DNA from: Mortierella sp. BCC40632
Lineage: Eukaryota; Mortierellomycota; Mortierellomycetes; Mortierellales; Mortierellaceae
Assembly (NCBI GenBank): GCA_011634665.1
Contig: WAEK01000012.1
Span: 1,469,001-1,533,000 of the forward strand
Direction: 5' to 3'
DNA: 64,000 bases
Shown: one piece after another, positions 23,504 through 36,022 of the stretch
Layout: each line of letters starts with the position of its first letter
Position numbering within the stretch: position 1 is the stretch's first letter
Made by a program: the position numbers and the translations under genes
Notes under the pieces: model-generated
What the model was told of the DNA's origin: nothing
Databases searched by the model: none
The model's input: the letters and a program-made list of their open reading frames with translations, nothing else

Positions 23504-26500
23504 CGTGATTTTTTCGTGTCCCCTCTGGGTCGGGTGCAACATGCGAGACCCCTAGGCAAGGAATTGGAACCCCTCTATTCCGAAAATTTTATTGATGCAC
23601 AAAAGCAGGCCAAAGCGACTCACTCTCCTGTGGTACGTAGACTTCAGATTTCGGACCCAGGTGTGCATGGCCACCGCCTCAAAATCCTCGCACAGAGGAG
23701 ACTTCCAGTGGTCAAAGAATGAGCCACCCTTTTCTCTCGCTTCTCAAGTTTATCCAGGTATGGATTGTCAAGAAAGATTATGAAGCGGAACGAATAGCGT
23801 ATCTCTTCTATCTGCTCCCTCGCGGCAGAGCAACGGGTCTAGGAGTGTGTTGTTGAGTTTGCTTTTCTGTTTCCGGTCTATGCTTGGCAGAAAATTAGCA
23901 CAGTGGGTCCAAAGAACTCTGGCAAAAGTAATCATGGCACTTCAGGATCTGGCTATTTGGAATCATCAGGTGCACTAATTATCCTGTCTCCTCTTCAATG
24001 ACACAGGGTGGAAGTAATTTAATGGGTCCAGGGTCAACTTCTAGGGTTCTATCTACGTATGAAGAGATCTCCCCTTTTATACAGGGCACACCCGTCCTCC
24101 CTATCTCCACTCTTGGGTCCTCTACACGACTCACCCCAACTCTATTTAACTTCTTGCAATAGTTGTGAATGGCTGTAAGTAAAATTTGCCCTCGTACTCA
24201 CAGTTGAATGGCTTCTCATAATGACATCTACCGAAATGGCGCTGCGAGTCAACAACAAGAAAATTCTCGGTTGCTCGAAGTCGTTTTTCGTCAGCCGATT
24301 TCAAGTTGATGTTCCTCTCCTGACCTGCACGATCTTGTCTCGAGTCGCTTTCTTGGAGACCCACTGACGCCAGCCGGTTACCAGCTTGTTGCGATATGTA
24401 ACCACTGGTTTTGAGATATCTCGGTTTTGGTGGCTAGGTGGTTGTAAGGTCAATGCAACATGGTCGAAGTCTTGCGGATTGGTTTCGCTAAGTACTGGGC
24501 GTGTGGAAGGTCTTGCGCGTCGGGACGCCTGTGGGGCTCTCTCTCAGGCTTTGTCATTGCTATTGGTAAGCTTATAATAAAACAATTAGGATGAAAAAGA
24601 AATCAAGGGAAGAATGACATGACCTGTAGATCATGAATGGCGGGGCATCTCCATCCTGCTAGAGAGCCACTCCTATGGCGTCCTGACAGGCGGACACCCC
24701 ATCGAAACGGCCTAGAACAACATGGCCACTCTTGTTCTCACAGTTAGCGAAATAAGAGGAAACTGGAAAAGCGCGCCGAAATCCAGCACCATTTCCCCCG
24801 GCGCCCCGACGACTTCTACCAGTCCGAGAACAAGGAGTTGCTACCGAATGAGAATAGCATGACTTAACCTAAAACTGGTAGCAACAGAGGATTGTAAATG
24901 CATATGTTAAGGCAGAGCAAAAGGAAGTTTGTGCCAAGGGCAAACTGAATTGAAGGTGGTGTACGAATCTACACGTGACATTCACTGTAGGTAGTAATTG
25001 GCCTGAAGATACCTCCTCGCCAACTGAAAGTCTTGCGGGATTCCGACATCTCTCTCTCTTCGGTTAGCTTTACCATATTGTCTTGCTTTTTGATAGAAAT
25101 ACTTCTTTACACCCTGGGGTTTTCACTGGGGGAAAGAGTCTATTCTTACTCTATTACGTTTGATCTCAAGAATATCCCCCTAACAGATTGAGCGGTGTCT
25201 TCGCCCTAGTAAAATTGGAGAATCGACAGCCTTAATGACTTGGCACTCAGGAAGCTCTAGTACATTTAAGCCATACAGCTAACTTCTAATGCCTTATTCT
25301 GTCGTAGAAAATGACTTTGGGCTATAACTGAAAAACAGAGATTTTCCTTTGCCAGGTCCATACTAATATCCTTTTCAAAAGCGACAAGTTCAGAGAGCGG
25401 AGAGGATGCTCCCAATCCTTTGAAGATACCTCGGCGCCTGTGTACAACACTGTCTATAGAGAATATTTGGTGGATGTCTATGAAAGGTGGACGCGCAGCG
25501 GTTCCAACTAGAAGGTTCTTTCGGCAGAACCTAGGGAACAACCTTGATGATCTCCTCGAGAATCTTTTCTTGAACAGTAATCTGACTGGAGGGCAGATAG
25601 ATTTACGTGTTGTGGGCTCCTCAGTGCCTCAGCTGAAAAACCTACCCGCCTTCGACTAAGGCACGAGATATGTGTACTGTCGTCCAAGTTACACGGCCCC
25701 CTCGGTGACGAGGGGGTAGTATAATTTCCTCTGGCTCCTCTTGGAATGCATGGTCTTTCAACAAAAGAGCAGGTAGGACCTAATAGATCTCGAGGCACAA
25801 CTTGTTGTAGGAGCGATTTGACACACATTTGATTGTTTTGAAGCAGTTCATAGCCCAACTGACACTGTAAAACTCAAGAGTACTCTCAGCCTCTTCAACC
25901 TGATGGAGTAGCTGATGTCTTCATTTGGATACTCACCAGTAGACACATAGGAAAATGCCTAAGTAGAGATTATCGGCCTATACATGAACTAAAAAGTCAC
26001 TCTAATGCTAATTACTCCTTCAGATAGAGGCCATAGTTTTTGCAAACATAATAGGATAAGGTTAGGGGGACATGGTTATGAAGCATTCGAGTGCGTCAAA
26101 TATAGCCTTTCCAATAATACTATTTTAATTCCACTCCGGACAACTTTAACTGAACAGGGTATTATAAATGGCCAGATAGTCTTGCTGCTCTAAGTTTCCG
26201 AGGTTAATCCCACCATTCTACAAACTTGTTCGAAAGAGCGTCTCTCTTTATCTTTCTTTAAGTGACTCCATCATCTTTGCTTTTTCTCATTACTTATGTC
26301 TCGGTCTTTATAGTTTGCTCCATCTCATCCTCTTTATTTCGGGACTTTTAATCTCCACCTAATCTCCTTTGCATTAAGCTTGGCCAAGGTCATCCTTGAT
26401 GGCCCCACGCCTTGATTTTCATCCCCAGTGTTTTCTTTGGCGTGGGTTCCACTATTGACATCAACTTTCTCTTCTTTTGGTGCTTTTATAGACCTAAGCA

Positions 26501-26720
26501 TTCCCCAACTGCCTTCCACACACCAGCTGTCCTCTATTCATTGTCTCTTCACCTATTTGAGGGTATCGCTTAGTAGTTTTAGCCACTACTAGCCCTTTTT
26601 TTCACTCGCTCTGTCTTCATAATAGACCCAACCATGTTTGTAAATTCACTGGACAAAACGGCTAGACTTAGACGAGTGTGCGAAAGCAGGCTCGTCCAAT
26701 CCCTCAATTAGCCATTTTTA
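23504..26720. other. Gene-poor stretch
   Basis: No intact gene seen. The right-hand part of the first kilobase is the promoter side of the Siw14-like gene, with a TATA-like CCTTTTATACAG near 24075. Open frames at 24386-24577 (plus), 25266-25541 and 25508-25858 (minus) and 25420-25659 (plus) are mutually overlapping and have no recognisable domain. Confidence 0.55.
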
Positions 26721-27026
26721 TTAACAAGCAACCCAAACGGATCGGAGAGCAGTGTGGCCAGCAGACGCACAGACATTGCCGAACCATTGTCCTACTTGAC
26801 TCGCGGTTGTGCATTTGTCCTGATTGTGCACTGAGACACGTTGATTGCCATTGATATCGGTAACTTGAATTGATTCAAAATCGCCCTCAGGGTCGATGCA
26901 AGTGTTGCAGCCCACACGGAATTCCTGACGAACACCTCCTTGGCAAGTCTTGGAGGAATAAAATCTAACCGTCGTAGCCGAAGCGAGGCTCAGGGTGGCA
27001 AGGGCAAACAAGGTGGCAGCCTTCAT
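26721..27026 (-). CDS. Small secreted cysteine-rich protein, family unknown
   Basis: Single exon, 101 residues. A signal peptide (MKAATLFALATLSLASA) is followed by an 84-residue mature protein with six cysteines, in TCQGG, GCNTC, KCTTA, NVCAS and the C-terminal AC. The body is beta-rich (TTVRFYSS, SIQVTDINGNQRVSVH), and the protein ends right at the last Cys. Three disulfides are likely. The size, fold pattern and isolation in a gene-poor stretch are those of effector-like or antimicrobial small secreted proteins in this fungal group. I do not recognise a named family. A TATAAATA on the minus strand near 27481 lies 455 bp upstream, rather far for the core promoter unless the 5' UTR is spliced. 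Confidence 0.75.
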   Translation of the reverse strand: MKAATLFALATLSLASATTVRFYSSKTCQGGVRQEFRVGCNTCIDPEGDFESIQVTDINGNQRVSVHNQDKCTTASQVGQWFGNVCASAGHTALRSVWVAC

Positions 27027-30000
27027 GGTGTCAAGTGCAAAACTGGCTAATGAGATGAGATTTAACTAAAGGTGAGATGGCAGATAGGAACCTGGGTCAT
27101 TTGGATAGGATATCCAGAGAGTGAGATAAATACTGAGCGCTCTGCTTACCAGTGGAGTGTTGAAGATAAAAATATGAGTTGGTCTGACTCAGGATAGAAT
27201 CGTAATGTAGTAAGGATACTAAGCAGAAGGCGGAGATTCAAAGAAAAGAGGATGATAAGTATGATAGAAACTGTACGCCCGAGGCAAGGTATCTCCTCAG
27301 AGAGATTGTAAGGAGTGGATGGAAGCTCAGGTGTAGCTTAGGATGTCGAACAAATATGATAAGATTGATGGCAAGTTGACAAGAAAAAGTATGGCGAAGC
27401 ATAGAAGAGTAGAGAGTGGGTCTTTACTTGAGAGAAGCGTGTTGAGATCTACCGAAAAAAAAACGAGAAGGGACGAAGGGTATTTATACATCGATCTCAA
27501 AGCGTACAGAGAAAACGCGCTAGTCGGCGACGTAGAAAAAAAAAGAGGCGATACACCAGGTGTCAACTCAAGGATACACAGCCGAGGGATGAACGGCAAA
27601 AGAAATCAAGGAGCGCAGCAGCCTAAGGGTTGGAGTAGTAGGCTATAATCTAGGCGGGATAGAAAAAAATAGCTAGTGGGAAAAACTGTAGACGTCCTTG
27701 TCTCGCCTCACTTGCGCTAAAGCCCCCATTATTCTGTATCCTATTTGCTTCTTCACTTATCAAATTTTTGAAATCTAAGTCAAGTCCAATGGGTTCTTTC
27801 TCCATCTCGCTAATGTGCACGCGCCCAACGAATGTGAGGCAGTGCAGTTGCTAGTCGTGGCTGCGGGCTTTACTGACGTGATATGAGGAGACTTAAAATT
27901 AGAGGACGCCCCCTCTCTTTGCAAATACCCTCTCCCCTCTATTGGTGCCTCGGGTATTGACAAATGTGATAAGTGCCTGGAAGAAAGACTACGTAAACCA
28001 CTATACGAGTTGTCTGTCCAAATATGCGGTCACTTTTTTGGTCAGCACTATTTTGCCCGTATCGCATCTTGAAAGTTCGGCATTAAGTAAAGAAAATAGT
28101 GAATGAATCTTTTGGTCGCAGCACAACTTAAGTCCTAGCTAAAAAGTCGCTACGACATTCTCCAACTCATTCAAGCAAAGTCACCCGTCCAAAAAAAAAG
28201 GCAAGTTACCAGGGCTCCACCTCAGCTCCCTGTCTGCCGCTAAACGAGTCAACCTACCCCTTTTCTTCATGTGAGAATTCAGATTAACACCCTCACGACC
28301 AAGTATTTTGTTACTGGGACTTTACGCCATACACCTTAGTGCCAGGATAGTCTGCTTTTATGCATGCAGTTCTACGCCCCTTCTCTCGGAATTTAATGTC
28401 GTGTTCAGGCTTTCTGTTCGTATTTGACGTGCTGTTGGCAGTGAAGATGATCGCAGCGACATCCCATAACGGTAGGATGGATGTAATGATCCATAGAGAA
28501 GTGATCACAGCCCAAGTTCGAGCCTGTTAAAAAACCACTCATCAAAGAGAATATAGAGCCGCCAAAATTCGTCTACTGCATGAATCCCCCCTTCCTTGTT
28601 GCTTGTCCGCCTGTCAATATTTGGCGTGCATGACACTAGTGATACCCGTCTCAACACCTTGTACCCAACAGTCCAACTCTGTACCACCATTAAAACATGT
28701 ACCGTGCACCCGGCAAATCTCTTGACCGGCCAACCTAAGTCCATCTCGAAATATGGGCGCAAACGCCATTGAGGATGTATGCGGCTGCCTAATGTGTTTT
28801 ATGTGATAGGTATTGCCGCACCCCGCACTTGTCAGGAGATTTGTTGGAGCGGACAAACACCTTGTCTCTATTTCGTTTACTTACTGACCCTGGATAGAAC
28901 CTTGCTACAGTCCTGCCACCTCTCTCGCCCATCAACAAACCCACCAAACTTTTGAGGAGAGTGCCAAACGATATGACTCAATACAATCATAATCCTACTT
29001 GCAAATAATGATCGATTACACTACTCACCAGCTGGAGACCCCTGTCACTAATTTACTGTGACGCAAAGCTGCTCAGAAGGTTCCTAACTGTTGCTCATTT
29101 TCGGTCTGTGTTGGTTGTCAACAGACTCATCACAGACAATGAGCTAGCACTCCCAGGGATCATGGGCCATAACGGTCAGATATAAGGACACCAGATTGGA
29201 GAATTTTTTGATCAAGAGAGAGTGAATGACGTGAATGACAGGATTCATCCTGGATACATTAGACATACGCTATAGACCTTCAGCTTTCAAAAGTCCATTA
29301 TCGACCGTTTCAGTAGCTTTTTCTTCTGCACGTAAGAACGCTAAACATCATTAAATACCCCAAAAGTCATTTGAACAAAGTGGAGGACTAAGACAAAGAG
29401 ATTACTGCGTTCGAGGCATTTGTCCAAACCATCTTACTGAACACCTACCTGTTTGGATGTCCACTTTATGCGCCGGAAAAACTTATTATGTTCCTAGCAT
29501 TCACGAACGACCTATCGGTACTCCTAAACACTGTTCAGATATGGGCAACACTACAGCAGTTGTTGGAAAGCCACTCTAAAGTAACGAAAGTGGTGTTCGA
29601 TCTGAGGAAAACGCCAACCCTCTCTGCCCCAATGAACTCCCTACAAGGGCTTGACATCAGTTTTGAAAGAGACATCTATTAACTGGCATAGGCCAACAGA
29701 TCAAAGCAGTCTACGTCATTTGAGATACCTAGTATCAACATTCGAAGGACATGTCCAACAACATCTGACAAAATGCTGTGTCTAGATTTTTTCAGAATAA
29801 CCACCATTAACGGGGCAGTGGTCTTTCTTGTCAGACTCAAGCGAGGGGCTTGATTTCTGCATTGCCACTCGACTCGGCACTGGATAACGAGCGCTCCCTT
29901 GTGGATCTATGAAGATCTCATATTGCTATCACTACCGCGTCTGTAATAGTTACAGTCGTAGAGAATATCTAGAGTTTTTATGGACTTGTTGAGGTTGCTC

Positions 30001-32207
30001 CTATCTAAGCTGCTCCTCTTCGCGGTAGTCCCGTCTCCACCGATTTTCGCCTGCCTCATTCAACTGGAATTGCTATTCCTCATCTTAGATCAGCTATATG
30101 TCAGCTATTTTTCCACGTTTTCCCGCTGAAAAATCTGTGCCAATTACGTCCTCGGACTGATCGGGAATAATGAAAGGCTCTTGGTCATCAGGTCCCGACG
30201 GCAAATATCCAAGCCGTTCATCTAGTTCTGATGGAATGTCACATCCATTGTGGCTGTCCTCGAGCCACCCGACTGACATTTTGAAGGTCCTTTTTGCAAA
30301 TGTTTGATGTCATAGTTCTTGAGAGCATACGAACAAAAGAGAATGGTCCATATTTCTGTGTCGCGCTCGACAGTGGGTTGCTCTAGGAACGCCCTGATGT
30401 CTCACTACATCTGGCAGTATGATTCGACAGCAAAGTACATAAACCCGTTCCTAATCCATGTCTAGAACTCTTGTTGAGACAAGATGTTAGCTGTGAGGTA
30501 TCCCTTGTATGTGATCAGTTGTACAATGGAACAACGAGAAGCGGTAAACAATCCTACATACATGGCTCAAAGAACCTATCCCCCCCTTGGTATATGTGAA
30601 TCTGCACAGCGCGCATGGTAAGCTGCTAGAACCTCGAAGCAATGCTTGGATCAGTCGTTCTCTTACTTCCTGGGTATCATAGAAACTCCGTGAGCGCTTC
30701 CGATTATTGGGTTCCCCCGAGCAACTCTTAAAATCATCATGCATCATGAAATGGGCTGGTGGTTCATCTTAACACAATCCTGTCTATCTCAAAGCTCAGA
30801 GTAGATGGCTGCGCTTGCAAGTCCATTGACCTTCACATGTTGTCTGCGATTTCGAGTTTCTATCTTCCTTTCAACAAGAGCTCCAACACAAATCGATTGG
30901 TAATGTTGAAATGAGCACGTCTTGCAAATGCCATTGTTCACAAGCATATGATACTCTGGAACTCACTACTTTCCATTATCTGAGTTAACTCAGTCTCGTT
31001 ATCATTCCTTGCTTGTTTCCGTCATGTCCAATCTCCAAGCAACCAACCCCTTATTGAACAAGTGCTTTGAAGCGGTTTCTACTAGCCTCCTGTTATGTTA
31101 TTGGGCCAAGCTGACAAGAACCCTTCGATTGCTTGAAAACTGGCCACATATTCCTTCTACTCCGCCACAATGATCCTGTGATTACTCGCATCCATGTAGC
31201 TGCCACTCTAGTGCCTAGACACACTCTATCTTCTTTTGCCTAGCATAGTGGGCGGAGAGGGAGGGCATCCACGGCTACTGGTTCTGCTATAAAAAAACCA
31301 TCTTTCATAGGCTTGACCGGTTAATCATACCCAAGGCTCTAAAAACAAACATTGAGAACACAGGAGTTCATTTGATAAAAAAAAGTGATTGGCAGTGTGG
31401 TTACTCAACCAAGCACTGCCCATTCTCACAAAGGCTGTCTATTGCAATGGACTCTAGTACAAGTGGGTCTGCCAGCGCCACCACACTCGCTCCTTCCATC
31501 AAAGACATTACTTTTGTCTTGTAGGTAGCGAGAACGTCTTTGAATAGAAGGCGTAGTGGTGAAGAAGTGATGCAAGGGTGTGGGTTGGGCGCAGTTTAAG
31601 CCACCTCACATGCTTGCCCATGTGCCATTCACTGCTTTTCATCCTTTACGCCTCTCATGCCTCTTGCCACGATTCCTCTTCTCTTCTTCAAACCCAATCT
31701 GCTTTATTTCATTCCATCTTCATCCCTCCCCTTTTCCATCTACTCTGTTCATTCTTCCTTTGATGCTTCGCAACACAATGACTGACAATCTCCTGGCACT
31801 GCTCCGACTTGTTGGAGGTTAGCATACTTCAGTGATGCCTCCCAAGAGAGATTCACTCCCACCAGGATAATCGGAGACCTCGTAATGCAGACGCGTTTAA
31901 TTTAATTGATCGTTCATCATGAGCACTGACCCACTTTTTCGAGCGCGCCACAAAAACACAACCAAACAATAGCGCCAAGACACAAGAGAACTATCCCGCA
32001 CCTACATCGTGCAGGACCTAAAGGAGTATATCTCGTGTTTTTGTCGTACCAGAAAAAGACTACATTACGTTATCTCGACCGATTCCAAAGAACAAGAGGT
32101 TCTAAAAAAAAATTAATGATAAAATATGGAGGGGACAAGTTTTTTTTCATTGTCATAAATGACGCTCTATTAGAGATATATTCTCTTGTATCATAGAAGG
32201 GGGGGGT
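27027..32207. other. Gene-poor stretch with decayed fragments
   Basis: No intact gene in 5.2 kb. A 64-codon plus-strand frame at 29488-29682 (with LQQLLESHSKVTKVVFDLRK and SLQGLDISFERD) looks like a leftover leucine-rich piece. An acidic 61-codon minus-strand frame at 30094-30279 has no domain. A possible Crinkler-like start is at 31778-31822. The right end (about 31850-32207) is the 3' flank of the 7-TM gene. Confidence 0.5.
31778..31822 (+). pseudogene. Truncated start of a Crinkler (CRN)-like gene
   Basis: A CT-rich leader leads to an ATG that encodes MTDNLLALLRLVGG and then a TAG stop. The dozen residues resemble the conserved N-terminus of CRN-type proteins of Mortierella and relatives, where a Leu-Val-x-Gly motif is followed directly by more domain. 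Here the stop falls at that point and the following bases keep only faint similarity. This looks like the dead 5' end of a CRN gene. The match is short and recalled from memory. Confidence 0.35.
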
Positions 32208-34905
32208 CTAAGGTATACTGGAGTATCCCTCCGAGTTTCTTGGCTTGGCTCCCACCACCCTACCACTTCCGGTGACACCAGTTGCATCGGAAGTCCTTGA
32301 AGGGAAACGATGGTTTCCATAGATGCTATCCTTGTCAGCATCATCACCTAGGTCAGAACCAAAACCTTTTGTCGAGTTGGCTTCTCCGTGAGTATAGTGC
32401 GTCAGGTGCCCAAAGTCACCAAACTTGTAGGGGTCTGGATAATCTTCGTTGAGGTTGTGCCTACTGTCCTCAAGATTCATGAGGTCTGAAGTTGGAACGT
32501 AGCCTTGTGTCAGATTTTGGTTGGATGGTCCTGTATAGGATTGACTAAGATATCTTGGATTTGAGGGATCTGGAATGGTGAAGCCCTTGCTGGCATGACT
32601 CGAGAGGTGCTTGTTATAATGGAGTCTTGATGGCGAGGATCCGGTCTCGAGATCATGTCGTGTACCACTGCTGCTTCCACCACCTCCATTAAAGTCGTCC
32701 ATCGCGTACTGGTCCTGGTTCTTGGGTTGACTCTTGGGCTGACTCTTAGTTGTGCTGCTTGGCTGCCCACCTCCTGTAGAAGCACCTTTAGAATCGACTG
32801 TGGATCCTGTAGGTTGACGGATCGCAAGTGTCCGGAAGCATGCAGCATAGAAGAACAAAAATGAAAACCGAAAGACAACAAGCTCTACCAAATAAGCAGC
32901 ACGACTTCTCATGTTCAGACCCATTACTGAAACAATTCTGGAGAGAAGCATGAGGATAAAGAAAGAAATCATGGCCATGTTGAGGACGGTGATCTTGACG
33001 AGCGCTGTACGAGTTGTTGACGAGACTGCAATGCCCTTGAGCGATTTGAAGAAGGTCACCGCAAAGTAGAAGATGAGACCCGCTTGAACCAAGATGACCG
33101 CAGGAGTAACATAGGAGAAGCCTCTCTCTCCAATCATACGAATTATAGGAACCGATGGAATCAGCCACCCGATCCCATCGAGGAACGAGGAGATGACAGG
33201 GACGAAAATGGTGACATAGCTGTAGTAGGCAAAGAGCTTATTGGCCTTTTTACGCTTTATCCGGTAGACAAGCTTGCTCCACATGGTAATCTGAAGACCA
33301 AGGGAGATGAATGGGAATAGCAGCGAAAGGTAATAAACAGCGTTCCGCCACGGGACAGTGACCTTGTATGGAGCGAACGCAATCGAGAGAGGGAGATAGA
33401 TGATTCCAGGTACCAGGATGAGATAACGGCGATAGTTCAAATCGTCCTTGGTGGCCTTGACAACATAAAAGAGCACCCAGATGCCATAAAAAAATATAAG
33501 GCCAGCTATGACATCGAGGCATCGAATGAGGATATTCATGCCAACCGAGCGCCACAGGCGGTTCCAAGGTCCAGGCTCGCTTGCCGTGGTCGCGAGAAGG
33601 GCATAGTCAGTTTGAAGGAGTTGGATAAGAGTAAGAACTGTGTCTGACCCTGTATAGCTAATGTTTAACCTAGCGACCTGATTCCAATACTTGGCATCGG
33701 CCAGCTGAGTGAAAGGTGACCCAAAATCCTCGGTACTGAGAGCATCCCCATCCATGACAACAGCCCCAATGCTAGGGAGAGAGAGGGATGCCAGCTGGGC
33801 ATTGAGAACAGGGAATTTCTTGAAGATCTATTGACATCCAGAAGAAAGGAGGAAATGGAAACGAAACATATTAGACATTAGCGTTGTACTCTCTAATTCA
33901 AACCGCATGTCGAACAGGGCTCGGCGCGGTAGGACGATCGGGATCCTATTATTCCGCAGAGTCGCTCTCTTGCTTTCTTCTTCTCTCTCAATCTATTCCC
34001 CCATTGTTTTTTTTTGTTTTTTGTTTTTTACTCTCACCACTCTCACAGGCAAATCTCTCTTTCATTGTTTATCTCTCCCTTTTTTTTTTTTTTTTTCTTC
34101 TCCTTTTCCTACCACAAGCTCTCGACCTCGAGGACGTATGAGCAATTGCGCTAGGGAGGAGCGTGAACTGTAATCTGAATTTGCCAGCTGCAACAACCCC
34201 ATTTTAGGCCCCCGAACGAGATCATGGCCAGGTTCAGCGACCAAAGAGAGGTGCTCTCTCGCACAAAAGTAGGGCAGCGTTGGGCGGTCCACGGCCCGTT
34301 TGGACGAAAGTTTCTTTGTGCGACAACGCATGCATCTGCCGGGATGACAAACACCTCTGGTCCCCTTACTCATGGTTTTAATAACACATCATGGGACACA
34401 GGAAGTCATAGAGGAAAGAGAACGAGGCAGATAGAGAGCAAAATGAGGTGACAATCCCTTTGTGGGTGAGGGAGGTTGAGAAGAGGGAGGTGGGGGAGAA
34501 GACACTTGCCTCGTCAAAGGTTGCACAGTAGTCAAGCCAGTTGTACTGTAGGAGGACCATTGTATCCTCGACCGGCCTTTTCGCGCTAATGTTCCTTAGG
34601 AGAGCTGTGCCTGCAGGTCCAGCTTGACTATTCACCAGGACCGTGCAATCCCTCTGAACCTCTCCTAGGACTAGGATCCCCGGGAGTGAGTGCGTGTCGG
34701 CCTCACCCTGGAACGGGTCCCAGGACTGGAAACGAAGCGTTGTGGATTCGTTTGCGCGGACAGCAAAAGCTGCATCGGTTGAGGGTATTGAGCTGATCAG
34801 CAATCCAAGAGTAAGAAGAAGGAGCATACACCGTTGTGGCTGACGCAAGTGTGGCAACCTTGGCTGTTGTTCCAGAGACAGGTGTATGGAGAGAGGGTAG
34901 GGCAT
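32208..34905 (-). CDS. Seven-transmembrane receptor-like protein with signal peptide and PA-like ectodomain
   Basis: Two exons (34510-34905 and 32208-33827) give 671 residues. The intron has a GC donor (GAG followed by GCAAGT) and an AG acceptor; this join is in phase and keeps the ectodomain continuous. A signal peptide (residues about 25-45, LLLLTLGLLISSIPSTDAA) is followed by about 180 extracellular residues with LPGILVLGEVQRDC and LPSIGAVVMDGDAL, reminiscent of a protease-associated domain. Seven hydrophobic helices span about residues 229-468. The cytosolic tail of about 200 residues is rich in Ser, Gly, Gln and Asn. The topology suggests a GPCR-like receptor, but no class motif such as DRY or NPxxY is seen, so ligand and coupling are unknown. 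The ATG at 34905 is chosen because the signal peptide follows it. Its promoter faces the next gene. Confidence 0.75.
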
Positions 34906-35635
34906 AGTGGTGGAGAGTCGAGTATTGGTGGTGAATGTCGAGTAGGATGAAAGAGTTTGGTGAAAGTCGCGACTCGCGAGAGTGGCACAGACTCGGCCTG
35001 GCCTTTGTCCACTGAGAGTGCTTCTCGACTGAGACACGAGAGGGGAGGGGGGAGATGAGTGGCGAGTGGGTGTTGATGATCTAGATGCACTGCATCGCCG
35101 GAATTCGGCCAAGATGCAATGAATGAAGCGGATCAGCGTGGTGTGATGGAGTAGACTGAACGGGACAAAGAGAGAAAGAAAGAGAGAGCGAGAAAAGTGG
35201 AGAAGAGAAGAAAGGAAGAGAGAGATAGAGTGTTTGTAAAAAAGTGTGTGTGTGTGAGAGAGGGAGTGAGAGAGAGTGAGAGCGATCCTGAAGGACAGTG
35301 AGTGCCCCTGGCAACAGCGGTTTATCTTGCCAAATTGGGCCGAGCCCAAGAGGCACAGGGGCGCCAACTCTGTCGCAAATGTAATATTATGAAAGAGCGT
35401 GATGACCATATACCAGGTCGGGACCAAGCTGCTAACCGATCGCTGCAGGGGCTGGACAATGACCATTTGCGGCTGTGGCAACCCGAGGACCCTTATGTAT
35501 GCAGAGAGTGGGGCCCGTCAGGAGAGGCCGTTACTACATGGTAGTATTAATTAAGGCGGGCCGTTGGATATGTACTTTTTGTCGGCATGTGTGCCTGTGA
35601 CACAGGAGTCCCTTTGTCAGCATGCAGGCTTTTGG

Positions 35636-35685
<50 letters not shown>

Positions 35686-36022
35686 TGTGTTCCATTCACC
35701 CTCTCTCTTCTCCTGACCGACACACACGCTCCCTTCGCTAAGGGTACCTTTATTTCATCCAATCCTCATCTGTCTTCTGACTTTCATCTTCCATCCTCTT
35801 ACCTTTCATTCATTTGCTCCAATCATTTACCCTTGCTGTTCATCTTTATTTCCGCACACGCACATCTCCTCCTCCTCCTCCTCCATTCCCCCTCCTCTGC
35901 TACGCTACTCTCCCTCGGGAACGCGATTCCAGCTGTCAAGCGACCGCTTCGCCCTCGTTCCCTCGTTCCCTCTCTCTCTCTCTCTCTCTCTTCGTTCTTG
36001 ATCAGCCAGTAGAAATAGCCCA
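34906..36022. promoter_or_regulatory. Divergent intergenic region with CT/GA microsatellites
   Basis: About 1.1 kb between two divergent membrane-protein genes. It contains CT runs at about 35638-35690 and 35968-35991 and a GT/GA stretch near 35245-35280. Long open frames here come from these repeats. The core promoters of both genes must lie within it; no clear TATA box is seen. Confidence 0.6.

Noticed and set aside
24386..25858. Several overlapping 60-116 codon frames on both strands
   Set aside because: No domain, no splice partner, mutually overlapping; treated as noise.
34906..35481. Long N-terminal extension of the 7-TM protein
   Set aside because: Low-complexity translation of CT/GA repeats; the signal peptide follows the Met at 34905.
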